Source: a candidate division WOR-3 bacterium (GTDB lineage Bacteria > SDB-A). From it: a stretch of DNA of 6,619 bases. The position numbers and the translations under genes were made by a program. How positions within the stretch are numbered: the first letter of the stretch is position 1; each line of letters opens with the position of its first letter. Location: assembly GCA_016926475.1 (NCBI GenBank), contig JAFGON010000005.1:1-6619 (forward strand). The letters run 5' to 3'. Below, piece by piece: positions 1 through 5,529 of this stretch. The notes under the pieces are model-generated. The model worked only from the letters and a program-made list of their open reading frames with translations, searched no databases and was not told the DNA's origin.

Positions 1-10
1 ATTTGTAAGG

Positions 11-41
11 GATGAAGCTCGCTCTCTGAGCGAGCTTCATC
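11..41. repeat. Perfect 14-bp inverted repeat with 3-base loop
   Basis: The arms GATGAAGCTCGCTC (11-24) and GAGCGAGCTTCATC (28-41) are exact reverse complements separated by TCT. The stem is GC-rich enough to form a stable hairpin in RNA from either strand. Neither side has the run of T expected of an intrinsic terminator within the visible sequence, although only ten bases are visible on the left. It could be a terminator of unusual type, a REP-like intergenic palindrome or a protein-binding site. Confidence 0.85.
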
Positions 42-84
42 TGAATTCTCCCAAAAACCATTTCCTATAAATATAGATTTATAA

Positions 85-127
85 CTTCGTGTGAAGTCAA
101 GAGCTTTGCTCTTGACTGGCTTCGTGT
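85..127. repeat. Perfect 10-bp inverted repeat flanked by 8-bp direct repeats
   Basis: The arms AGTCAAGAGC (95-104) and GCTCTTGACT (108-117) are exact reverse complements around a TTT loop. The octamer CTTCGTGT occurs directly repeated on both sides, at 85-92 and 120-127. The left octamer also lies in the loop of a small hairpin, ACTTC-GTGT-GAAGT (84-97). This layout resembles a tiny palindromic element between target-site-like duplications, but it is far too short to encode anything. A duplication by replication slippage would look the same. Confidence 0.7.
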
Positions 128-180
128 AGTAGAAGAACACGGTAGTGTTATTTTACGGTTTCGTGGTGTAAATTGTCTTT

Positions 181-212
181 AAAAATAAAAAAGAGTAAAA
201 ACCACAAAGCGG
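181..212 (-). terminator. Weak candidate terminator for htpG
   Basis: On the minus strand a very short stem, CCGC-TTT-GTGG with one G-U pair (212-202), is followed at once by TTTTT, then ACTC and more long T runs (201-181). The U-rich tail suits intrinsic termination about 60 bases past the htpG stop. The stem has only four pairs, however, so this is a weak call. The stronger hairpins at 95-117 and 11-41 lack a T tract. Confidence 0.3.
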
Positions 213-269
213 AATCAAGCAGAGCTCATACCATTAGAGAAGAGAATAGTTAAACAAAGCATTTGAAAA

Positions 270-2102
270 TTATGACATAAAAGAAAGCAAATTATCGGCG
301 AATTTGGGCACATCCCTGGGATCAGAACCTTCCTGCATAAGAGACAAATCGAAAAGAAGCGATAAACTCTGGTTGAGTTTGAGGCTCGATCTGTCCTTTT
401 CAAACATATTGAGAAGGTTATTTATGATTTTATTTTTTGGGTTTATTTCAAATATGGGTTTGGAAGCCGGAATGCCTTTGTTTATATCCCGCAGAGCCTT
501 TTCGAGGTTAAAAGAATAACTCCCCTTTTCTCGCGTGAGACACGCCGGACTTTCAAGGAGTTTATCAGATAATTTGACATCTTTGACGTCGTCTTTAAGG
601 ACATCTTTTGCCCATTCGATAAAACCCTTGAAACGAGTAAAGTCTTCGGATGCATTTTCCTCTTTTTGAGAATCATGTTCCTCTGCTATATTGCAAAATT
701 CGTAATTTTTGTACTGGGGAGCATTTTGGATTAACAATTCGTCGATTCCGGGCTCAAGATACAATATCTCAAAACCCTTGGATTTCAGCATCTCCTGGAC
801 AGGGGATTTTCTGGCCAGATCATCTGATTCCGCGACGAGATAATAGATCTCTTTCTGGTCTTTTAGCATGGAGGATGTGTATTGAATCAGATCTGTAAAT
901 TCATGCGGCTGTGAAGATGATGAATGGAAAATCAGGAGTTCAAGCAGTTTCTCTCTGTTTGAGGCGTCTTGAACCGCGCCTTCTTTTAGGTAGTTGCCAA
1001 AATTTTCAAAGAATTTAACATAACGGTCCAGCCTTTCTTTTTTTATACTTTCGAGTTCGCCTAAAATTTTCTTTGTCAGGTTTTGTTTTATCTGCATAAG
1101 TTTTCGGTTTTCCTGGAGCATCTCTCTCGATATGTTCAAAGGCAGGTCTGAACTGTCAATTATTCCGGATACGAATTTAAGATAGTGAGGCAGGAGTTCT
1201 TCGCTGTGGGATAAAACCTGGATTCTGTTTATGTATAGATTCATGCCTGATTTCATGTCTTCAAAAAACGTAAATGGAGGTTTTTCCGAAGGTATAAAAG
1301 CCAAAGCTGTGAATTCGTTAGTGCCTTCTGCTTTGTAGTGAACCACTGAAAGGGGATCTTTGAAATCAAACGTCATAGATTTGTAAAAATCGTCGTATTC
1401 CTTTTTTTCAATTTCATCTTTTTTCATCTGCCAGAGTGCTTTTTGCGAGTTTATCTTCTTTTTTTCTTTACCGGTATTAAGAGTTATAGGGTATTCGACG
1501 AAGTCGGAATATTTCTTGACTAGTTCGGATATTTTCCAGTCCTCGAGAAATTCCTTTTCGCTTTCTTTGAGGTGAAGTATGACTTCTGTCCCTCTGTCGG
1601 TTTTGTCAATTTCTGAAACTTCGTAAGTGTAGTCATCCACGTTAGAAGTCCAAAAAACTCCCTTATCGTCAGGTTTGAAACCCTTACTCCTGACTTCGAT
1701 TTTATCAGCCACCATGAAAGCGCTGTAAAAACCTACGCCGAACTTGCCTATTAGATCAGGAAGCTCTTTGAGGTCGCTCTGGGAGAGACCTTCAAGGTAA
1801 TTTCTTGTTCCGGATCGGGCTATGGTGCCCAAATTAATGTCAATTTCATCTCTTGTCATTCCTATGCCATTATCTTTAATGGTAAGTGTATTTTTATCCC
1901 TGTCGGGTATAATTTCTATGTTGAAATTTTCGTTTGAAGACACGACGTTGTCTTCAGTGAGAGCGAGAAACCGCAGTTTGTTTATTGCGTCTGACGAGTT
2001 GGATATAAGCTCTCTGAGAAAAATATCTTTCTTCGAATAAAGGGAATGGACTACTATATCTAGAAGTTTTTTTGTCTCGGTTCTGAATTCGTGTTTTTGC
2101 AT
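270..2102 (-). CDS. htpG: Molecular chaperone HtpG (bacterial Hsp90)
   Basis: This is the ATP-dependent cytosolic chaperone of the Hsp90 family, 610 residues and close to the usual bacterial length of about 620-630. The N-terminal GHKL ATPase motifs are all present: ELISNSSDAINKL (31-43, with catalytic Glu31 and Asn35), DNGIGM (77-82), GTIARSGT (92-99), the lid/glycine loop IGKFGVGFYSAF (118-129) and GTEVILHL (171-178). The middle domain has LYINRI (289-294) and DLPLNISREMLQ (319-330). Arg326 and Gln330 there match the R-x3-Q pair that contacts ATP in Hsp90. The C-terminal dimerisation domain ends with a DPRDVPKFADNLL-type tail. The start was placed at the ATG followed by QKHEF because AAGGAGG lies five bases before it; the open frame runs 14 codons further upstream without family similarity. 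The gene follows the cvpA-ended operon after 89 bases and appears to have its own promoter. No CIRCE element was seen. The reading frame is intact. Confidence 0.98.
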   Translation of the reverse strand: MQKHEFRTETKKLLDIVVHSLYSKKDIFLRELISNSSDAINKLRFLALTEDNVVSSNENFNIEIIPDRDKNTLTIKDNGIGMTRDEIDINLGTIARSGTRNYLEGLSQSDLKELPDLIGKFGVGFYSAFMVADKIEVRSKGFKPDDKGVFWTSNVDDYTYEVSEIDKTDRGTEVILHLKESEKEFLEDWKISELVKKYSDFVEYPITLNTGKEKKKINSQKALWQMKKDEIEKKEYDDFYKSMTFDFKDPLSVVHYKAEGTNEFTALAFIPSEKPPFTFFEDMKSGMNLYINRIQVLSHSEELLPHYLKFVSGIIDSSDLPLNISREMLQENRKLMQIKQNLTKKILGELESIKKERLDRYVKFFENFGNYLKEGAVQDASNREKLLELLIFHSSSSQPHEFTDLIQYTSSMLKDQKEIYYLVAESDDLARKSPVQEMLKSKGFEILYLEPGIDELLIQNAPQYKNYEFCNIAEEHDSQKEENASEDFTRFKGFIEWAKDVLKDDVKDVKLSDKLLESPACLTREKGSYSFNLEKALRDINKGIPASKPIFEINPKNKIINNLLNMFEKDRSSLKLNQSLSLLFDLSLMQEGSDPRDVPKFADNLLSFMS

Positions 2103-2107
2103 ATAAA

Positions 2108-2114
2108 CCTCCTT
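2108..2114 (-). promoter_or_regulatory. Ribosome binding site of htpG
   Basis: The minus strand reads AAGGAGG, followed by TTTAT and then the ATG at 2102. This full-length anti-16S match at five-base spacing decides the start codon and excludes the upstream in-frame ATG at 2144. Confidence 0.9.
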
Positions 2115-2124
2115 AAAATAAGTA

Positions 2125-2152
2125 AATATATTCAAATTAACCAAAATGACAA
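2125..2152 (-). promoter_or_regulatory. Candidate sigma70-type promoter of htpG
   Basis: On the minus strand TTGTCA (2152-2147, five of six matches to TTGACA) and TATATT (2130-2125, five of six matches to TATAAT) are separated by 16 bases. Transcription would begin near 2118, only a few bases before the ribosome binding site, so the leader would be short. The gap of 89 bases before htpG, against 1-19 bases or overlaps elsewhere, supports separate transcription. The AT-rich surroundings make chance matches possible. Confidence 0.5.
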
Positions 2153-2190
2153 GTCCGGAGGTCGACTTTCAGGCGAATTTCGGGAAATTG

Positions 2191-2212
2191 TTTACCTGTT
2201 TAAACTGGTAAA
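2191..2212. promoter_or_regulatory. Near-perfect 22-bp palindrome, possible operator
   Basis: The arms TTTACC-n-GTTT and AAAC-n-GGTAAA are symmetric with a single mismatched pair, T against T at 2197 and 2206. The site covers the last codons and the stop of the CvpA-family gene and ends 38 bases before the candidate htpG -35 box. It has no T run after it on the htpG strand, so it does not look like an intrinsic terminator. Its symmetry suits a dimeric regulator, but no known operator was recognised. Confidence 0.35.
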
Positions 2213-2632
2213 AACAGATTTTTGGATGGATAGCAAAAAATTTGCGGCGAAAGAATCTTCAATGATTTCGACGGCTGGGGGATAAATAGACTTTACAAAG
2301 GAAAGGGCTACTATTAAAGCGATCGAAACCGCGATAGTCGAAAAGGCAGCCCCCCAAAATCTGTCAAGCGGGTTGATTCCGATATTCTTGAGTTTTTTAT
2401 GTAGAAAAAAACCTATCGCTCCGAAAGAGAAACTGACTGCTATCCAGAGTGATAAGGATAAAACATGGGAAAGCCAGGGAGAAAAATTCACCGAAGTGTC
2501 CGCGTAAGAAGCCGCAACAGCTCCGACCATCAAACCGAGGAGATAGAAAACCAACCTCACTATTCCAAGTACAGCTCCCGCTAAAATAGCAAGGGCGCAT
2601 GCGCCTAAAATTGTTATGTCTATCGCGTTCAA
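2192..2632 (-). CDS. CvpA family inner-membrane protein
   Basis: This is a 146-residue membrane protein of the CvpA (colicin V production) family, which in other bacteria is linked to membrane integrity and to colicin V secretion; its biochemical activity is not established. Four hydrophobic segments are visible at about residues 5-25, 27-43, 57-78 and 96-115. The short opening NAIDITILG and the LDRFWGAAFSTIAVSIAL segment (89-106) follow the family pattern in which a loop 'LDR..GA' precedes the last helix. The C-terminal 30 residues are soluble. The start is TTG, overlapping the lgt stop as TTGA. No Shine-Dalgarno sequence precedes it, so translation is probably coupled to lgt. The next in-frame ATG would remove the first helix. 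Family assignment is good despite modest sequence similarity. Confidence 0.82.
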   Translation of the reverse strand: MNAIDITILGACALAILAGAVLGIVRLVFYLLGLMVGAVAASYADTSVNFSPWLSHVLSLSLWIAVSFSFGAIGFFLHKKLKNIGINPLDRFWGAAFSTIAVSIALIVALSFVKSIYPPAVEIIEDSFAANFLLSIQKSVFTSLNR

Positions 2633-3408
2633 AGTTTTTTATTTCTTAGAATGATAAAAGACAACAGAGTGATTCCGGTAGCGATCAGGATAAGGCTGAA
2701 AAATTGTGAAAGGGTTATGTATTTGAACACCAAAGCGTTGCCCTCATAATGCCTCAGAAAATCTATTGAAAACCTGTGAATCCCGTAAAATATTGTCAGC
2801 CAACAGAAGGTTTCACCTTGTGATACTTTTCTTCTGTCGAGCAACAAAAGGTAAATAGTCAGAAAAAGAGCCGAAATCGACATAAAGATTTGAGTCGGTA
2901 TGACTTTAATTCCGATTGGAGCGTCGGGGAGAAGTCCGCTGTTGGAATGATCGTGAAAGACTATTCCAATTTTTTCACTTTGCAGTCCGTAGCAGCAGCC
3001 GTTCAAAAAACAACCTATTCTACCGATAAAAATACCGAATGTTATAGATGGAGCGACGATGTCGGCAATTTTCAAAAAACCGATTTTGTTTTTTTTAAGA
3101 TAAATAAAGCCGGCTAAAAAACCGAGGATGAGCCCTCCGTATATTACCATTCCGCCATGCCATACCTGGACGGTTTCAAAGGGATTCGCTCTGAAATAGT
3201 CAAAATGCTCAATGACATACCAAAGCCTTCCTCCCGCTACTCCTCCAATAAGAATCCAGAATGAAAGGTCGTAAATCAGGTTCGGGGTAATCCCGTTTTT
3301 GGAAGCTCTTTTTTTGGCGAGCATGATTCCCGCGAGAAACGCAAGAAACTGCATAAAGCCATAACTGTAGATTTTTATAGGACCAAGGTCTATTAGAAGG
3401 CGGAACAT
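2629..3408 (-). CDS. lgt: Prolipoprotein diacylglyceryl transferase Lgt
   Basis: This integral membrane enzyme moves diacylglycerol from phosphatidylglycerol to the lipobox cysteine of prolipoproteins, the first step of lipoprotein maturation. It has 259 residues and about seven hydrophobic segments. Visible family motifs are GGVAGGRLWYVIE (55-67), WHGGMVIYGG (83-92), the Lgt signature GRIGCFLNGCCYG (129-141), PTQIF (171-175) and FYGIHRFSIDFLR (207-219). By spacing, Arg130 matches E. coli Arg143, and Tyr208 and Arg212 match Tyr235 and Arg239. Tyr90 sits where E. coli has His103, and Cys133 and Cys138 replace Asn146 and Glu151. This cysteine-rich signature is, from memory, a recurring variant in many phyla, so it does not suggest inactivity. 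The ATG lies one base after the rnfB stop, with GAAGG eight bases upstream inside the end of rnfB. Its stop overlaps the TTG of the following CvpA-family gene. Confidence 0.96.
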   Translation of the reverse strand: MFRLLIDLGPIKIYSYGFMQFLAFLAGIMLAKKRASKNGITPNLIYDLSFWILIGGVAGGRLWYVIEHFDYFRANPFETVQVWHGGMVIYGGLILGFLAGFIYLKKNKIGFLKIADIVAPSITFGIFIGRIGCFLNGCCYGLQSEKIGIVFHDHSNSGLLPDAPIGIKVIPTQIFMSISALFLTIYLLLLDRRKVSQGETFCWLTIFYGIHRFSIDFLRHYEGNALVFKYITLSQFFSLILIATGITLLSFIILRNKKL

Positions 3409-3409
3409 C

Positions 3410-4219
3410 TCAAACGCCTTCGGTTATGCATTTGGTAGGGCATGATTTAATGGATTCTTGCCAGAGAGTCTTGTCGGTGGGATACCCCTGTTTCAATTGC
3501 GGAAGGTTACCCGCCATTTCCATCGAATTTTCTGGGGCTTTTCGCACACAAATAGAACATCCGATGCACCCCACTTTACAGACATCTCTAACGTTTTTGA
3601 GTTTTTCCGGGTTAGAACATCTTATGACGATGGGAATATGTATATCATAGAGTTTTAGGATTCCTTTGGGGCACGCTTCGACGCATTTGCCGCAACCCGT
3701 GCATTTCAACGGATCAATATCAGGAAGACCTTTCTTTCCCATATGTATGGCGTCAAATGGACAGGCGGCGACGCAGTCGCCGAAACCCAAGCATCCATAA
3801 ACGCAGGATTTCATGCTTGAGATGACAAGGTTGGCGGCCCGGCATGTCTTGACTCCCTCGTATCTGCATATATCAGGGCTTTGTTCCCTGTCGCCGCCGC
3901 AGAGAAGAAAAGCGATCTTTTTAGTTCCTGCTTCAGTTTTTACCCCCATGATTTGAGCAATTTTTTCTGATGTTTCGGCACCCCCTGGGATGCAACCATT
4001 TGGCGAGAATCTTCCTTCTACGACACCTTGTGCGAAACCCGCGCAGCCCGGAGCGCCGCAAGCTCCACAGTTGGCGTTAGGTAAGTATTTGAGTATTTCT
4101 TCAACCCTCGGGTCAATTTCAACTTTTAATTTTTTTGCAGCCGTGCTCAATATTATGCCGAAAGATAGCCCAAGAGTTCCAACTACAGCAGTTGAAAGAA
4201 TTATGATCATCGGATCCAT
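3410..4219 (-). CDS. rnfB: RnfB-like electron transport protein with multiple [4Fe-4S] sites
   Basis: This is the B subunit type of the Rnf complex, which couples ferredoxin:NAD oxidoreduction to ion transport at the membrane. The 269-residue protein begins with one transmembrane helix (about 4-25). The Fes domain follows, with C51-x2-C54-x4-C59-x16-C76 (NCGACGAPGCAGF). Conserved Cys107, 118 and 126 come next. Ferredoxin motifs then follow: C139-x3-C143-x5-C149-x3-C153P, C173-x2-C176-x2-C179-x3-C183P, and a third pair with Cys214, C218-x2-C221-x2-C224-x3-Ala228 and C260P..C264. In this last domain the ligand positions Ala228, Lys250, Trp253 and Ser256 are not cysteine. One cluster should remain and the other should be lost. 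The length resembles clostridial/Bacteroidetes-type RnfB rather than the shorter proteobacterial form. AAGGAGGA stands four bases before the ATG. It lies between the DHH gene (19-base gap) and lgt (1-base gap). No rnfA, C, D, E or G is present in the window. Confidence 0.92.
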   Translation of the reverse strand: MDPMIIILSTAVVGTLGLSFGIILSTAAKKLKVEIDPRVEEILKYLPNANCGACGAPGCAGFAQGVVEGRFSPNGCIPGGAETSEKIAQIMGVKTEAGTKKIAFLLCGGDREQSPDICRYEGVKTCRAANLVISSMKSCVYGCLGFGDCVAACPFDAIHMGKKGLPDIDPLKCTGCGKCVEACPKGILKLYDIHIPIVIRCSNPEKLKNVRDVCKVGCIGCSICVRKAPENSMEMAGNLPQLKQGYPTDKTLWQESIKSCPTKCITEGV

Positions 4220-4222
4220 TTG

Positions 4223-4230
4223 TCCTCCTT
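4223..4230 (-). promoter_or_regulatory. Strong ribosome binding site of rnfB
   Basis: The minus strand reads AAGGAGGA ending three bases before the ATG at 4219. It is the strongest such site inside the six-gene run; the neighbouring genes rely mostly on overlap or weak sites. This suggests that rnfB is translated independently of, and perhaps more than, the gene before it. Confidence 0.85.
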
Positions 4231-4238
4231 GAATAGTT

Positions 4239-5189
4239 TCATACCATCAAAGTCTGTTTTACCGTCGAAAGAGCTTGATTCAAATCCTGATCGATTATCG
4301 CCCCTGACGCGAACTTGTGCCCGCCTCCGCCGAGTTTCCTTGAAATTTCTCCCACGTCTTTTTTACCTGAAGACCTGAAACTCAACCTTGTTGAACCGTT
4401 TCTCTCTCTCAAAAGGACTACTGTGTCTATGTCTTTTAGCTGTAGCAGATAGTTTGCGAGCCCTTCAGTGTCTTCTTCCGAAATAGAATACTTATCCATA
4501 AGGTCTTTTGTCACTTTTGAAAATATTGTCTCTCTGTCCCTTTCAGAATATTTTAGGACATCCGCATAGAACAAGAAGGTGTTCGTAGGCAACCTGAAGA
4601 TTTCTTTCCATATAACATTTGAACTGATGTCTTTTTCAAGCAGGTTGGAAGCGATTTTAAAAGTCTTAGAAGACACAGTAGAAGTAGAAAATCCATAGGT
4701 GTCGGATATAATTCCCACGTAAAGATATTTCGCAATCTGGGAGTCTATCAAATCATCATGAACAATGCTTGCCAACAATTCCGCTGTTGAAGAAGCGTTG
4801 GGGTCGACGACATTCAAGTCTCCGAAAAGTTTGTTGTCGACATGATGGTCTATGTCGATTTTCAATTCGTAAAATTTGTTGATTTTCGAAAATGTTTCTC
4901 CAAGTCTTCTCGTGTCTCCGCAGTCGAGAAAAAAAGCTGATTCGCTGAATGACGTTGGAGGTGTTGTCGAAAATTTTGAGATCGGTAGAAACGAATATTT
5001 TTTCGGAAAAGGACCCTCGCAGAATAATCTTGCCTTGATTTCGGCGTTTTCGAGGATCGAAGCCAACGCGAGCGACGATCCTATAGCGTCGCCGTCTGGA
5101 GATGAATGAGTATAAATATCGGCGGATTTGACCGAAGGCATACCAATTTCCGCAAGAAACGGAAAAGTTTTTTTTTGTTCAGTTTCCAT
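4239..5189 (-). CDS. nrnA: DHH-family phosphoesterase, NrnA-like (oligoribonuclease / pAp phosphatase type)
   Basis: This is a DHH/DHHA1 phosphoesterase of the NrnA type. Members degrade very short RNAs and 3'-phosphoadenosine 5'-phosphate, and some relatives hydrolyse cyclic dinucleotides or their linear products. With the start used here it has 316 residues, the usual family length. The manganese-binding motifs are complete: H28-x3-D32-x-D34 in HSSPDGDAIGS, Asp89 and Asp92 in LDCGD, D114-H115-H116, and Asp163 in GIISDTYGF. The C-terminal DHHA1 substrate motif GGGGHKFASG is at 287-296. The frame is open from an ATG at 5225, but that would overlap rbfA by 47 bases. AGAGGA lies three bases before the ATG at 5192 and six before the one at 5189, so 5189 is preferred (5192 is possible). 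The gene overlaps the rbfA end by 11 bases. The rbfA-nrnA pairing is common in translation operons and supports the RNA-turnover role over a nucleotide-signalling one. Confidence 0.9.
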   Translation of the reverse strand: METEQKKTFPFLAEIGMPSVKSADIYTHSSPDGDAIGSSLALASILENAEIKARLFCEGPFPKKYSFLPISKFSTTPPTSFSESAFFLDCGDTRRLGETFSKINKFYELKIDIDHHVDNKLFGDLNVVDPNASSTAELLASIVHDDLIDSQIAKYLYVGIISDTYGFSTSTVSSKTFKIASNLLEKDISSNVIWKEIFRLPTNTFLFYADVLKYSERDRETIFSKVTKDLMDKYSISEEDTEGLANYLLQLKDIDTVVLLRERNGSTRLSFRSSGKKDVGEISRKLGGGGHKFASGAIIDQDLNQALSTVKQTLMV

Positions 5190-5529
5190 CATTTTCCTCT
5201 TTAGACAGTGATTCAATTTTTTCAATTATCTCTTTGCTTTGATCCAGCACAAAATGAATTTCAGGCATGTATTTTATTCTTATATTTTGCGCCAGAAGGT
5301 ACCTCAATGTTTTCTTGTGTAGATTCAGGTGGTTAAAAGTTTTTTCCTGTTCTTCTTTCGTTCCCAAAACACTGACTTTAATTTTGGCGTTTTTCAAACT
5401 TTTGTCAATCATGACAGCCGTCACTGTAGTCATGGAAAGGGACATTTTTCTCGTGAAAGAATCGAGAATAGTAGAAAACTCTTTCGCGATTGTCTCTTCG
5501 ACTCTTTTGGGTCTGTGTGATATTTTCAT
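5179..5529 (-). CDS. rbfA: Ribosome-binding factor A
   Basis: RbfA is a small cytosolic KH-fold protein that binds the 30S subunit and helps mature the 5' end of 16S rRNA, notably in the cold. The 116 residues are typical in length. Family landmarks are the opening RPKRVEETIAKEFSTIL (6-22), the beta-strand block VTAVMIDKSLKNAKIKVSVLG (36-56, counterpart of 'V.VSpDLr.AkVyvSvlG'), the helix containing LNLHKKTLRYLLAQ, and RIKYMPEIHFVLDQS, matching the usual 'R..PeL.F..D.S' ending. The ATG overlaps the stop of the upstream oxidoreductase as ATGA, and no strong ribosome binding site precedes it, so coupling is likely. Its 3' end overlaps the DHH gene by 11 bases. The last ten residues are a charged tail without conserved features. 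The gene is intact. Confidence 0.94.
   Translation of the reverse strand: MKISHRPKRVEETIAKEFSTILDSFTRKMSLSMTTVTAVMIDKSLKNAKIKVSVLGTKEEQEKTFNHLNLHKKTLRYLLAQNIRIKYMPEIHFVLDQSKEIIEKIESLSKEENDGN
5195..5200 (-). promoter_or_regulatory. Ribosome binding site that decides the nrnA start
   Basis: The minus strand reads AGAGGA within the end of rbfA, followed by AA and a double ATG (5192-5187). Spacing from GAGG is three bases to the first ATG and six to the second, favouring the second. The in-frame ATG at 5225 has no comparable site. Confidence 0.6.

Larger units (their letters stand above)
1..269. other. Gene-free region with clustered inverted repeats downstream of htpG
   Basis: No convincing coding region is visible on either strand here. 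The left two thirds is a chain of inverted repeats: a 14-bp stem at 11-41, an AT-only 7-bp stem at 66-83 (TATAAAT/ATTTATA), a 5-bp stem at 84-97 (ACTTC/GAAGT), a 10-bp stem at 95-117 and a 5-bp stem at 136-149 (AACAC/GTGTT). The right third, next to the htpG stop, is A-rich on the plus strand and so U-rich in the htpG transcript. No tRNA-like cloverleaf or riboswitch was recognised. The region probably combines htpG 3' untranslated sequence with intergenic repeats. Confidence 0.7.

Noticed and set aside
11-41. Ordinary intrinsic terminator
   Set aside because: The stem is strong, but neither flank visible in the window has a T run, so it is listed as an inverted repeat.
1-150. CRISPR array
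   Set aside because: The repeats are inverted, of different sequence and length, and are not regularly spaced direct repeats with spacers.
215-403. Small open reading frame over the htpG 3' end
   Set aside because: It overlaps the htpG coding sequence in another frame, has no good ribosome binding site and resembles nothing; a shadow frame.
2103-2144. Longer N-terminus of HtpG starting at the ATG at 2144
   Set aside because: The extra 14 residues have no family similarity, would span the ribosome binding site and candidate promoter, and AAGGAGG stands directly before the ATG at 2102.
3040-3345. Possible Lgt pseudogene because of substituted catalytic residues
   Set aside because: The frame is intact, all other motifs including Arg130, Tyr208 and Arg212 are in place, and the Cys-rich signature is a familiar variant of active Lgt proteins.
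5190-5225. Longer N-terminus of the DHH phosphoesterase starting at the ATG at 5225
   Set aside because: It would overlap rbfA by 47 bases and add a lysine-rich leader absent from the family; a ribosome binding site sits before the 5192/5189 ATG pair.
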